Positions 24,163 through 38,113 of a stretch of 64,000 nt of DNA are shown piece by piece. The notes under the pieces were generated by a model. The model was not told where the DNA came from. It was given only the letters and a program-made list of their open reading frames with translations, and searched no databases. Source of the stretch: Candidatus Epilinea brevis (GTDB taxonomy: Bacteria > Chloroflexota > Anaerolineae > Epilineales > Epilineaceae); NCBI GenBank assembly GCA_016710785.1, contig JADJUE010000002.1, forward strand, positions 124,001 to 188,000, given 5' to 3'. The translations under genes were made by a program, and so were the position numbers. Every line of letters begins with the position of its first letter. The first letter of the stretch is position 1.

Positions 24163-24254
24163 ATGTTACTACGTAACATAGATCGGTGTTACCGCGTAAC
24201 ATGGATCGGTGTTACTACGTAACATGGGTTGATGTTACGTAGTAACATGGATCG
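24163..24254. repeat. Four tandem 23-bp units, each with a 17-bp palindrome
   Basis: The units start at 24163, 24186, 24209 and 24232, exactly 23 bp apart. Each begins with a near-perfect dyad (ATGTTACTACGTAACAT in unit 1) followed by a GATCGG-like spacer. Unit 4 (ATGTTACGTAGTAACAT) is the reverse complement of unit 1. Spacing of about two helical turns puts all sites on one DNA face, as for cooperative protein binding. It lies between the divergent starts of the propeller gene at 23979 and the antitoxin transcript at 24469. The rest of the 23980-24468 gap shows nothing recognised. Confidence 0.9.
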
Positions 24255-24434
24255 GCAATTATGGAACAACCTAGGCGCGCGAAGGGTCGATTCGCGGCGC
24301 GGCGCGGCCTCCAAAGCCTGGGAAATCGTGCGTCTGCGCGGTGGCGCGGCGATCAGTCCGCGGCGGCGACCGCTGGCTGATGAGCGATAGGTGGCGGACG
24401 TGTTGACCGTCGTCAGCATTAGCCCTCGCTCTTG

Positions 24435-24462
24435 TTGCTTGCTGTATCTATCTGGATACAAT
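24435..24462 (+). promoter_or_regulatory. Leaderless promoter TTGCTT-16-TACAAT with a small operator dyad
   Basis: TTGCTT (24435-24440) and TACAAT (24457-24462) are separated by 16 nt; 6 nt later comes ATG 24469. The dyad TGTATC-TATCTG-GATACA (24443-24460) overlaps the -10, as expected for autoregulation by the downstream HTH protein. Confidence 0.6.
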
Positions 24463-24468
24463 CATCGC

Positions 24469-24531
24469 ATGGTCACGGTTCGCTTGACCGGAGGGTTTCA
24501 GTTCGCCGGCTTGATCGGAGACATTCCATGA
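24469..24531 (+). CDS. 20-residue leader ORF coupled to an antitoxin gene
   Basis: ATG 24469 opens a 20-codon frame, MVTVRLTGGFQFAGLIGDIP, whose stop TGA (24529-24531) overlaps the antitoxin ATG (24528). The N-terminus resembles the first residues of the ParE/RelE-like toxins that normally precede this antitoxin family, so it may be the remnant of a deleted toxin, or a leader peptide that couples translation. Too short to assign. Confidence 0.4.
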   Translation: MVTVRLTGGFQFAGLIGDIP

Positions 24532-24833
24532 CGCAACCCGACGTGAAGCTGCTCCCGTTCGATGCGACGCGCTACCTTACCGACGACGAAGCGGTCGCTG
24601 AGTACATGAACGCCGTGCTCGAGACGGAGGATCCCAATCTGTTCCTCCTCGCTTTGGGGGATATCGCTCGCGTCCGTGGCATGACGCAGATTGCCAAGGT
24701 ATCGGGACTCGGCCGCGAGAGCCTGTACAAGGCGCTGGCGCCGGGGGCAAAGCCGCGATTCGACACCGTGCTCAAGGTGGCGCGGGCCCTGGGAGTCACC
24801 TTCTCCGCCCACGTCAGTGGCGTTCGTTCTTGA
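24528..24833 (+). CDS. Addiction-module antidote protein (HTH), orphan
   Basis: HTH protein of 101 aa of the antidote/HigA-like family that pairs with phage-derived Gp49-like or RelE-like toxins. The family start KLLPFDATRYLTDDEAVAEY and the HTH MTQIAKVSGLGRESLYKAL then FDTVLKVARALG are complete. A GGAG site is 8 nt upstream. The expected toxin gene is missing upstream, where only a 20-codon ORF remains, and downstream. It probably still represses its own promoter. Confidence 0.85.
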   Translation: MTQPDVKLLPFDATRYLTDDEAVAEYMNAVLETEDPNLFLLALGDIARVRGMTQIAKVSGLGRESLYKALAPGAKPRFDTVLKVARALGVTFSAHVSGVRS

Positions 24834-24875
24834 AGGGCCGACAGGTAACCCGCGCTACCCAGCGACCTGCGTTCG

Positions 24876-25622
24876 CTAGACCCCCGCCCCGTCGCCCCGC
24901 TCCACCACCACCATCCGCTGCCCCCGCGGATGGGCGTAGGCCGCGCTCAGGTCCGTGAGCCTGAGGCCGTGGCGGGCCGCCAGTTCCTGGAAATGGCCCA
25001 GGGGGTAGCGGAAGTCTTTCAGGCCCGTCTGGACGAAAGCGTCGGCGTGGTGGTAGGTGAAGAAGAAGCGCCCGCCCGGGGCAAGAATGCCGTCCAGGTG
25101 GGCGAAGCAGTCGGCGATCAGCTCCGGCGGCAGGTGGGTGAACACCGATTGGGCCAGGGCCAGGTCGAAGCGCGCGCCGCCCAGCTCGGCGAAGCTGAGG
25201 TCCTTGCCCTCGCCCAGGAGCAGCCGCGGCCGCTTGTCCGCCAGACCTTCCCGCGCCACCAGCTGCCGCCCGTATTCCAGGGCCGCCGGCGAGATGTCCA
25301 GCCCCGTGTAATGCCCCGCGTCCAGGTAGGCGATGAAGTGGCGCCCGCCGCGGAGCGTCCCGCAGCCGATGTCCAGCATGTGGTCCGCGGGCCGCAGGCC
25401 CTGGGCCTTCAGGAAGTCGACCTGCAGGGCGCCGATCTCCTCCCACATGCCGCCCACCGCTTCCTGCGGGTCCGCCGCCACGCGCAGGTCCGTGTGGGCG
25501 CTGTAGGCCGTCAGGAAGTCCCGTTCTTCGTAGAGCTGGGCGACCCCGTCGTCGGCCGTAGCACCGACATCGCGGCCGAGCAGGCGCCGCAGCGCCCGCC
25601 CGGCCCGGGACATCAGGCCCAT
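24876..25622 (-). CDS. Class I SAM-dependent methyltransferase
   Basis: Protein of 248 aa with a Rossmann methyltransferase fold: motif I DIGCGTLRGGRHF (about residues 84-96), motif II YTGLDISP, and post-motif DLALAQSVFTHLPPELI. Substrate unknown; the overall pattern resembles methyltransferases of surface-glycan or small-molecule pathways. It starts 31 nt after the clpC stop on the same strand, so it is probably co-transcribed. Confidence 0.82.
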   Translation of the reverse strand: MGLMSRAGRALRRLLGRDVGATADDGVAQLYEERDFLTAYSAHTDLRVAADPQEAVGGMWEEIGALQVDFLKAQGLRPADHMLDIGCGTLRGGRHFIAYLDAGHYTGLDISPAALEYGRQLVAREGLADKRPRLLLGEGKDLSFAELGGARFDLALAQSVFTHLPPELIADCFAHLDGILAPGGRFFFTYHHADAFVQTGLKDFRYPLGHFQELAARHGLRLTDLSAAYAHPRGQRMVVVERGDGAGV

Positions 25623-25653
25623 GGATGGCTATCCCAGCCGCCGCGGGCGACCC

Positions 25654-28212
<2,559 letters not shown>

Positions 28213-28293
28213 GGCTGACGTGGCTCCTCTTGTACAGCGGCCTCCACCCATCGCCCAAGGCTGGACTCACGGGTCGAAGACCGTCCTGCGCCG

Positions 28294-28322
28294 ATTATAG
28301 GTGGCCGCAAGAGGGGGAACAA
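28294..28322 (-). promoter_or_regulatory. clpC promoter TTGTTC-17-TATAAT
   Basis: On the minus strand TTGTTC (28322-28317), a 17-nt spacer and a perfect TATAAT (28299-28294). The leader to ATG 28212 is about 75 nt. No CIRCE or CtsR-like operator was seen nearby. Confidence 0.7.
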
Positions 28323-28458
28323 GGGATGGGGCGGGTGGTTCTGATAGCGTTGCGCTAACGATGCGCCCCGGCGCCCGGCTGAGAGCGGTGTCAATCTCCG
28401 GGGAAGTCCTGCGATTGCCCTGCAGGCGGAGGCGGGGCGGGTTGCGATCACTGCCCCG

Positions 28459-28467
28459 TGATACACT
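28459..28467 (+). promoter_or_regulatory. Extended -10 TG-A-TACACT
   Basis: TGATACACT (28459-28467) fits an extended -10 for the mutase gene at 28525. No -35 at proper distance was found. Together with the clpC promoter it explains the 28213-28524 divergent gap. Confidence 0.4.
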
Positions 28468-28524
28468 TGGCGCCCCTTCCCTCTGCGTCCGGTGGCCGAT
28501 CCCGTGGTGCCTCCCTCTACCTTC

Positions 28525-31851
<3,327 letters not shown>

Positions 31852-31918
31852 TGCGCTACGGCTGATCCGGCGGATCGGTTTGGAAGTATCGTCCGGGCAT
31901 CCGTAGGTCCTTGGCCGC

Positions 31919-31962
31919 TTGAGATCGAGAGTCGGCTCGTCTATACTACGGGTATAGACGAG
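31919..31962 (+). promoter_or_regulatory. vapBC promoter TTGAGA-17-TATACT with 11-bp operator dyad
   Basis: TTGAGA (31919-31924) and TATACT (31942-31947) have 17-nt spacing. A perfect 11-bp inverted repeat, CTCGTCTATAC (31936-31946) and GTATAGACGAG (31952-31962) with a 5-nt centre, covers the -10 and the start point: the expected autoregulatory VapBC site. Confidence 0.8.
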
Positions 31963-31968
31963 GTGGCA

Positions 31969-32202
31969 ATGGAAACAGCGCGACTCTTCATCAACGGCAA
32001 GAGCCAGGCGGTGCGCCTGCCGAAAGCATTTCGCTTCCAGGGCGATCGGGTCTATGTCCACCGGGTGGGGGCGGGAGTGCTTCTGCTACCGGTCGCCGAA
32101 GGCTGGGATTCGTTGATCGCCAGCCTTGATCTCTTCTCCGAGGACTTCTTGGCCGACCGCAGCCAGCCGCCTGAGCAGGTGCGTGAGCGGGCCTTTTCGT
32201 GA
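31969..32202 (+). CDS. vapB: VapB-type antitoxin (AbrB/SpoVT fold)
   Basis: Protein of 77 aa. The swapped-hairpin N-terminus TARLFINGKSQAVRLPKAFRF is the VapB/MazE DNA-binding signature; the C-terminus (DLFSEDFLADR) binds the toxin. The start is ATG 31969 with GAGG just upstream. Its stop overlaps the vapC GTG start (GTGA). Confidence 0.92.
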   Translation: METARLFINGKSQAVRLPKAFRFQGDRVYVHRVGAGVLLLPVAEGWDSLIASLDLFSEDFLADRSQPPEQVRERAFS

Positions 32203-32630
32203 AGTACCTCCTGGACACCAACGTATGCATCGACCTGATGCGCCGTAAGGGGGCGTTGGCGCTGGAGCGAATCAAGGCTCTGCATGTGGGCGACATCGGC
32301 ATCTCGACGATCACGCTGGCGGAGCTCCAACACGGCGTGGCCAGAAGCCGCGACAGAGAGCGGAACCAGGCAGCGGTGCTGATGTTCTCAGCACCACTCA
32401 TGGTTCTGGAGTTCGACAGAGCGGCGGCAGAGGTCTACGGTGACTTGCGGGCCCAGCTGGAGACCGCGGGCCAGTCGATCGGCGCCATGGATACGCTGAT
32501 CGCCGCCCATGCGCTGAGCCTTGATGTGACCCTTGTCACCAACAACCTCCGCGAATTCGACCGTGTCGCCGGACTGCGGGTCGAGGACTGGGTGCACGGC
32601 TCGGAATCCCGGGGCACAGCGTCCATGTAG
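32199..32630 (+). CDS. vapC: VapC-type PIN-domain ribonuclease toxin
   Basis: PIN-domain protein of 143 aa. Active-site acids are in YLLDTNVCID (Asp 6), TLAELQHG (Glu) and GAMDTLIAAHAL (Asp), followed by VTNNLREFDRVAGL. GTG start at 32199 overlapping vapB by 4 nt. Family members cleave tRNA or rRNA; the target here is unknown. Confidence 0.93.
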   Translation: MKYLLDTNVCIDLMRRKGALALERIKALHVGDIGISTITLAELQHGVARSRDRERNQAAVLMFSAPLMVLEFDRAAAEVYGDLRAQLETAGQSIGAMDTLIAAHALSLDVTLVTNNLREFDRVAGLRVEDWVHGSESRGTASM

Positions 32631-32663
32631 ACGCCGGCCCGGTCGATGTCGAGGGCCACTCGT

Positions 32664-35207
32664 TTACGGTGCCGCCAGTGGCACCGTGAGCCGCGACCGC
32701 CACAGCCCACCGCGCCCGTTGTGCAGCAGCAGCTCTCCGCTCTTGGGCAGCAGCGCCGCCCAGGCATCCCAGCCGGGCTGGCTGAGGTCCAGGGCCACTC
32801 CGCGATCGGTGTCGACGGCGACGATGCGCCGGCCGTTCTGCAGGCAAGTGGTGAAGATCAGCCAACGGCCGTCGGCGGTCCAGCGGGGTGGGGAGATGAC
32901 GCTGGCCGAAGCGAGATGGGGAGCTTGCTGCACGTTGCCGGCAGCGTCGATGACCCGGAGCACCGGGCCGTGATTCGCCGAGTCCCACCATGGGTAACTG
33001 GAGACCGGGACGCCGCGCTTTTCGGCATCCACGAGCACCAGCAGCAGGCCGTCCGCGCGCCAGACCGCGTGATGCTGAACGTCACCGGGAAACGCGTTGG
33101 GGATGGCGGCGATGGAGACACCGGATATGTTCACCAGGCAGACGCCCGCGCGACAGCCATAGGCGACCGCGCGCCCATCCGGCTCGGGAGCGAGCCAGCG
33201 GGGGCCGTCCTGCGGCTGGTAGGCTAGATCAGTGGGCCATGCGAAGACGCGCTGTGGACTCAAGCTGAGCGGATGACCGTCCTTGGTGTCCGCCGCGTCC
33301 GGCGCCATGGATGCGGTCGATGCCTCGCCCGGCCAGTCCACGCGCCATACGCCGTCGGCCCGCGCCAGCCAGATGCCGTCAGCGGACGCGGCATAGCCAC
33401 TCTCCAACTCGATGTCCATAGCGGCCCGAACCGTCAGGTTCTGCGGATCACGCAGGGTCAGCGTGACCACCGGGCCGTCACGATCCGCGGCGCCGCGAGA
33501 ATCCGCGCCGCGGCTCACCACCCAGCGGCTGTCCGGTGACCAGGCGACATCTCGCACCAGGGGATGCGTCATGGACTGGGACCCGCTCGCCAGATCCATC
33601 AGGTAGATTTTCAGCGCTCCCGCGTGGCGTCGCGGTAGGATCACCGATCGTTCATCCGGCGAGGGGATGAGGTTGCCCTCGGACAGACAGGCGGAGCGGT
33701 ACCAGGCTTCCTTGAACACCAGGGCCTCATCTGCCGCCGGATCCCGAGGCAGCCCTACGGGCATCTCCACACCGATGCTGTCCCGACTGAGGTTGGCGAA
33801 GGGTAGGCCGACGGGGGCGTGCACGGTGCGAAGGCGCCCAAGGCTGTCCTCACGCACCGGGATGATCCGGCCATAGGGTGTATCGACTTCGCGTTGCGAC
33901 AGGAGGATCGGCGGCTCGACGAAGCGCACCTGACCGTCGGTGAACAGCAGCCGCAGCCGGCCGCGACCAGCGCGCCGGCCCGCTGACGAGGTCACCTGGA
34001 CCAGGCCCGCGTCCGGTCGCAGCGGATCCAAGCCCCGCCGCCCGATGATCGGCTCGATCTGGGGGATAGTGTTCATGATGGGAAGCGGTAAGCCCACCAA
34101 GATCCACAGCATACCGATCCCCAGCACCCAGGCCGGCACTCGCCGGAGCCACCGAGGCGTCCGCCGGGGCGCGGCCAGCTTCAGCAAGATCATCAGGAAC
34201 AGCCCCAAGGCAATGGCCAGACCCGGAATCAAGTAACCAGTGTCCATCACCGTGGAATCAATCGCTGCCTTGTCCACCACCGGCCCTTGGCTCGCGTGCC
34301 GGTCCAGCACCAGGAAGTCCGCGGCCGGACCGGTCAACAAGGCACCATGCCGTTGCCGCATCCAGACCTGCGGGCGGTAGGGACCCGACCGGTAGTAGCG
34401 ATGCTTCAGCGGGTAGCGGGACTCGGTGCGGGACTCGGGCAGGGCTGCCCGCGGCGAGTGGCAAGGAAGATCGTCACCCAGGCCATCGCCCCAATCCAGC
34501 CAGATCGCTTCACAGACCGCATCGTCCTCCACCGTCCACAGCGGCGACAGGGTGAAGTCCAGCTCCTGGTCGATCAACAGGTCGTAGCCGGTCAGCAGCA
34601 GCGTTTCGTCGGGTAGCGGGATGACGCCGATGCGTTTGGGGTCGGCCTGCTGGACCCAGTCGGGGATGTTCGCGGCGACGGCAGCCGCCGGCGGGGCGGC
34701 AACCGACGCGGTCGCGGTGATCAAAGGCGTTTCGGTCGCGGCATCCATGCGCGAGTCGAGCGGCGACGGGCCGGCCGAGCGACCGGCGCTCCAGCCCCGC
34801 GCCAGGACCAGGGCGATCACCGCCGCGATGGCTCCCAGGAAGGCCAGATCTTGTCCGCGGCCGAGCAAACTGGTTGGTGGCAGAGTCCGGCCGCTGCGGC
34901 CATGACCGTCCGCGTGCCGCGACCGCTCGGTCCACTGCGGCCGATCTGCAGCCGGCTGCCGTCCGTCCATCCGCTCGGATCCGCTGGCCGAAACCCGGCC
35001 GGAGCCAGGATTGCCGGCCTTCTCCAGGCCACTCGGCGACGCGGGCCAGACCGCGCTGGCCAGCGTCTGGCGCACGAAACACTGGTCCGCCCACAGGCGC
35101 CGGCAGGCGCCGCAGTCCGCAAGGTGCGCCGCGAGCAGACCCTCGGGCATCGCTCCCGTCGGCAGGTCGACCAGCGCGATCCGCGTCATGTCGCAGGACA
35201 GTGTCAT
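32664..35207 (-). CDS. Anti-sigma factor: zinc finger, three membrane segments, extracellular beta-propeller
   Basis: Protein of 847 aa, start ATG 35207 overlapping the sigma-factor stop (ATGA). The N-terminal zf-HC2-like anti-sigma domain has H28-x3-C32-x2-C35 and Cys 5. Transmembrane segments lie near residues 122-140, 315-335 and 348-365. The last ~450 residues are WD40/TolB-like repeats (DVAWSPDSRWVVS, PPRWTADGRWLIF). With the zinc finger inside, three crossings put the propeller outside the cell, so it may sense an envelope signal and release the sigma factor. Much larger than usual anti-sigma proteins. Confidence 0.75.
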   Translation of the reverse strand: MTLSCDMTRIALVDLPTGAMPEGLLAAHLADCGACRRLWADQCFVRQTLASAVWPASPSGLEKAGNPGSGRVSASGSERMDGRQPAADRPQWTERSRHADGHGRSGRTLPPTSLLGRGQDLAFLGAIAAVIALVLARGWSAGRSAGPSPLDSRMDAATETPLITATASVAAPPAAAVAANIPDWVQQADPKRIGVIPLPDETLLLTGYDLLIDQELDFTLSPLWTVEDDAVCEAIWLDWGDGLGDDLPCHSPRAALPESRTESRYPLKHRYYRSGPYRPQVWMRQRHGALLTGPAADFLVLDRHASQGPVVDKAAIDSTVMDTGYLIPGLAIALGLFLMILLKLAAPRRTPRWLRRVPAWVLGIGMLWILVGLPLPIMNTIPQIEPIIGRRGLDPLRPDAGLVQVTSSAGRRAGRGRLRLLFTDGQVRFVEPPILLSQREVDTPYGRIIPVREDSLGRLRTVHAPVGLPFANLSRDSIGVEMPVGLPRDPAADEALVFKEAWYRSACLSEGNLIPSPDERSVILPRRHAGALKIYLMDLASGSQSMTHPLVRDVAWSPDSRWVVSRGADSRGAADRDGPVVTLTLRDPQNLTVRAAMDIELESGYAASADGIWLARADGVWRVDWPGEASTASMAPDAADTKDGHPLSLSPQRVFAWPTDLAYQPQDGPRWLAPEPDGRAVAYGCRAGVCLVNISGVSIAAIPNAFPGDVQHHAVWRADGLLLVLVDAEKRGVPVSSYPWWDSANHGPVLRVIDAAGNVQQAPHLASASVISPPRWTADGRWLIFTTCLQNGRRIVAVDTDRGVALDLSQPGWDAWAALLPKSGELLLHNGRGGLWRSRLTVPLAAP

Positions 35208-35692
35208 GGTTCCTGGCCCTCCCAAACCTCTCGGAAGCGGGCGCAGGCCCGCTGCCAGCGCTTGTAGATCGCGTCGCGCGTCAATCCGGTGGCCTCGGCC
35301 ACCTCCTGAGCGGACCAGCCTTGATGCCCCAACAGCAGGAGGACGGCGCGGTCATCCTGGTCCAGCGCGGCCAAGGCTCGGCTCAGTTGATCGCAGGGTT
35401 CCGGATCCGGTTGGCTCAGGACGGCCGCGTCGGGATGGTCCCAGCTCAACCAGCGCCAACGGCGCTGGCGACGAAGATGCTTGCGCGCCAGGTTGGCGGC
35501 GATGCGGTACAACCAGGCCGCCGACTTGTCCGGGTCGCGCAGATCACGGTGGCGATGCCAGGCCAGAAGCCGTGCTTCCTGCTCCAGCTCTTCGGCCACC
35601 GCCACGTCGCCGGTCATGCCCCACAGGAAGCGGAAGAGACGGGGATCGGCTGGGTCGAGCGGGAGGGGAGGATCCACTGGATCCGCGCCCAT
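35204..35692 (-). CDS. ECF-type RNA polymerase sigma factor
   Basis: ECF sigma-70 factor of about 162 aa. Region 2: LFRFLWGMTGDVAVAEELEQ and DPDKSAAWLYRIAANLARKHL (-10 recognition). Region 4: ALAALDQDDRAVLLLLGHQG then WSAQEVAEATGLTRDAIYKR (-35 HTH). ATG 35692 gives a normal length; in-frame ATGs at 35797 and 35806 would add ~35 residues. Co-translated with its anti-sigma factor. Its target promoters are unknown; see the shared element at 35870 and 39655. Confidence 0.88.
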   Translation of the reverse strand: MGADPVDPPLPLDPADPRLFRFLWGMTGDVAVAEELEQEARLLAWHRHRDLRDPDKSAAWLYRIAANLARKHLRRQRRWRWLSWDHPDAAVLSQPDPEPCDQLSRALAALDQDDRAVLLLLGHQGWSAQEVAEATGLTRDAIYKRWQRACARFREVWEGQEP

Positions 35693-35869
35693 CCCGCTGG
35701 GCGTCGCGGACGCCGATCGATCCAGCGCGGTATCATCAATGGGTGATGAAACAGCGATCCCTGTCCGGCGCGTTGCGCGTTGCGTGTGTTGCTGCATACC
35801 TATCATGATCCCTCAGTCGCGCCGGATTGGACAGGACCCGCCAAATGGGTGCTGCCACCACGGATCGAC

Positions 35870-35915
35870 CCGCCCTTACTGCGGCAGGGACAGGATGGAA
35901 GGCCCGTGCTATGCT
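35870..35915 (+). promoter_or_regulatory. Extended -10 TGC-TATGCT with conserved upstream block
   Basis: TGCTATGCT ends at 35915. Upstream, CCGCCCTTACTGCGGCAGGG (from 35870) matches the sequence in front of the stress-protein gene (39654) at almost the same distance. No classical -35 is present. The predicted leader to GTG 35980 is about 58 nt. Confidence 0.5.
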
Positions 35916-35979
35916 CCGTCGCCGCGGACCGATGGTCGGCGCAGCCAGCACCCGTACCCGTTCCAACGTTGGAGCCCCT

Positions 35980-36426
35980 GTGACATCGAAAGCGCCAGAA
36001 TCCCGATCCCGGTCGCAGCCGCAACCCCAACCGCAGCCGCCCCTCCCCGACCTGCGCTGGCTGCGCCTCCTCGTTGTGATGGTCGCCGGCAACTACGGCT
36101 TCTGGGCCTATATCTTCTGGTCCTTGGGGCGCAGCGAGGGCGACCCGACTCCCGTCCTGGTGGCGGCCTGCCTGGGCCTTGCCGCTTCCGCCTTGGCCGC
36201 CTTGCGTTGGCCCGCGCGCGCCGCCTGGGCGCTGTTTGCCTTCGGGCTCCTGGGCTGGTTGACCTATGTCCGCCTGGCCCTGACCAGCGCCGAGGCCGGT
36301 CCGTCATCCTGGGTGGGCCTGCTGCTGACCGTCGCCTTCTTCTTCCCCGCCTTCGCCCTGGGCTGGCTGTCGCGGGCGATCGGCCGCGCGTTCCGGCCGC
36401 GGCCCCAGGATCCGAACCGGCCGTGA
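35980..36426 (+). CDS. Small integral membrane protein of unknown function
   Basis: Protein of 148 aa with four hydrophobic segments (about residues 25-45, 58-76, 79-97 and 108-130) after a basic, Gln/Pro-rich N-terminus (RSRSQPQPQPQPPLP). GTG 35980 is chosen because GGAG lies 5 nt upstream; longer in-frame starts add a low-complexity extension. Its stop overlaps a possible GTG start of the meaB frame (GTGA at 36423), so the two are probably one operon. No family recognised. Confidence 0.65.
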   Translation: MTSKAPESRSRSQPQPQPQPPLPDLRWLRLLVVMVAGNYGFWAYIFWSLGRSEGDPTPVLVAACLGLAASALAALRWPARAAWALFAFGLLGWLTYVRLALTSAEAGPSSWVGLLLTVAFFFPAFALGWLSRAIGRAFRPRPQDPNRP

Positions 36427-36500
36427 CCCCCGCACCCCACGCAGCCAGGGCAACCAGCGACCTTGCACCCGCCGTGGGTTCCACCAGCTCTCGCCCTGAT

Positions 36501-37505
36501 ATGAACGCCCCCGGCGCCATTTATTCCCTCGCCGCCGCCCTCATCGCCGGCGACCGCGCCGCCCTGGGCCGGGCTATCACCTTGGTCGAGTCCACCCTGC
36601 CGGAGCATCAAGTCCAGGCGCAGGCCTTGTTGGCCGAGGTGCTGCCTCGCGCGGGGGGTTCCATTCATGTGGGGATCACCGGTGTGCCCGGGGTGGGCAA
36701 GAGCTCGCTCATCGAGCGCCTGGGGCTGATGCTGCTCGAGCGGGGCCACAGGGTGGCCGTGCTGGCCGTGGACCCCAGCAGCCAGGTGTCGGGGGGCAGC
36801 ATCCTGGGTGACAAGACGCGCATGGCCGGGCTCGCCCGTCATGACGGGGCCTTCGTCCGCCCTTCGCCCGCCGGCGGGACCTTGGGCGGTGTGGCAGGTC
36901 GGACCAGAGAGAGCATCTCCCTCTTGGAGGCCGCCGGCTACGACATCGTGCTGGTCGAGACCGTGGGCGTGGGCCAGTCGGAGACCGTGGTGGCCGGGAT
37001 GGTGGACTGCTTCCTGGTGCTCATCCTGCCCGGCGCCGGCGACGAGCTGCAGGGCGTCAAGCGCGGCATCATGGAGCTGGCCGACGTCGTGGCCGTCACC
37101 AAGGCCGACGGCGACAACCTAGCTCGGGCCCGGCTCGCCCGCGCTCAGCTACAAGCGGCGCTCCACCTGCTCAGCGCCCGTTACCAAGGTTGGACCGTGC
37201 CCGTGCTCACCTGCAGCGCCGTGGACGGCAGCGGCCTGGCGGAGCTCTGGGACGCCGTCGTGGAGCACCGGCGGCATCTCGTCGACGCGGGCCTGCTCGA
37301 CCCGCTCCGCCGCCGTCAAGCGCGCCAATGGTTCCAGACCCTGGTGGACGAGGGCCTGCGCGCGGCGCTGCTGGCCGGCCCGGAGATCGTCGGACTCATG
37401 GACGAGGCCGCCGGCGAGGTGGAGGCGGGGCTGATCAGCCCGCAAGCCGGGGCGGCGCGGGTGCTGGCGGTGGTCGGCGCTGGCCGAGAGCCGACCGTTT
37501 CTTGA
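36501..37505 (+). CDS. meaB: MeaB/ArgK-family GTPase, B12-mutase chaperone
   Basis: P-loop GTPase of 334 aa that protects and reloads methylmalonyl-CoA mutase. Walker A is GVPGVGKSS; further family blocks are VAVLAVDPSSQVSGGSILGD, RPSPAGGTLGGVAGRT, DIVLVETVGVGQSE and the nucleotide-specificity loop VTKADGDN. The partner mutase is at 28525-31851, 4.6 kb upstream on the same strand, separated by unrelated genes. ATG 36501 is chosen; GTG 36423 would add 26 residues and overlap the upstream stop. Confidence 0.93.
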   Translation: MNAPGAIYSLAAALIAGDRAALGRAITLVESTLPEHQVQAQALLAEVLPRAGGSIHVGITGVPGVGKSSLIERLGLMLLERGHRVAVLAVDPSSQVSGGSILGDKTRMAGLARHDGAFVRPSPAGGTLGGVAGRTRESISLLEAAGYDIVLVETVGVGQSETVVAGMVDCFLVLILPGAGDELQGVKRGIMELADVVAVTKADGDNLARARLARAQLQAALHLLSARYQGWTVPVLTCSAVDGSGLAELWDAVVEHRRHLVDAGLLDPLRRRQARQWFQTLVDEGLRAALLAGPEIVGLMDEAAGEVEAGLISPQAGAARVLAVVGAGREPTVS

Positions 37506-37615
37506 CTGCGACCGTCGGATATACGAACATCTGTTTCTGCAATCAAGCTATCAACATCGGTGCTGTTACGGCCGGCATACGACGGCAATCCGTATCTCCA
37601 GGAGGATTCACCCGC

Positions 37616-38098
37616 ATGGACCCCATCACGCAGTTCCGCGCCGACCTCACCCGCAGTCAATGGGTCATCAACCGCCAGGTCGAGGGATTGAGCAACGCCG
37701 ACAGCCTGCTCCAGCCGCCCTTCCGTGGCAACTGCCTCAACTGGGTGCTGGGGCATATCGCCGTGCATCGCGGCCTGATGATCAAGGCGCTGGGCAGCGA
37801 GGATCCCGTATCGGAGGAGCTGCGCCGACGCTACGGCAACGACTCCGAGCCCGTACTTGGGGCAGCTGACGACCTGCAGAGCCTGGATCAGTTGCTGGAC
37901 GAGCTGAAGCGGCTCAAGGAAGGCATTGAGAAGCGGCTGGAGGGTCGGTCGGCGATCGATCTGGACCTGGTCATCGACGCCGAGCGGGGGACCACTATGG
38001 GCTCACGCCTGGCCTTCCTGGCATGGCACGAGGCCTACCACGTGGGGCAGACCGAACTCCTCCGCCAGTTGGCGGGCAAGGACGACAAGATCATCTGA
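37616..38098 (+). CDS. DinB-family four-helix protein
   Basis: Protein of 160 aa of the DinB/YfiT metal-binding superfamily. His residues suited to the metal triad appear in NWVLGHIAVHRG and AFLAWHEAYHVGQTELLR. Many members are thiol transferases or have no known activity. A strong AGGAGG Shine-Dalgarno (37600-37605) fixes ATG 37616. Confidence 0.85.
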   Translation: MDPITQFRADLTRSQWVINRQVEGLSNADSLLQPPFRGNCLNWVLGHIAVHRGLMIKALGSEDPVSEELRRRYGNDSEPVLGAADDLQSLDQLLDELKRLKEGIEKRLEGRSAIDLDLVIDAERGTTMGSRLAFLAWHEAYHVGQTELLRQLAGKDDKII

Positions 38099-38113
38099 GA
38101 GCCGGCCCGGCCG

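Noticed and set aside
24163..24254. CRISPR array
   Set aside because: The units are palindromic 17-mers with 6-bp near-constant spacers, far too short for CRISPR spacers, and no cas genes are present.
24189..24461. Minus-strand 90-codon frame across the 23-bp array
   Set aside because: It is translated from the repeat itself, low complexity and without homology or ribosome site.
28213..28524. CIRCE or CtsR operator upstream of clpC
   Set aside because: No TTAGCACTC-N9-GAGTGCTAA or heptad-type repeat was found; only a standard promoter.
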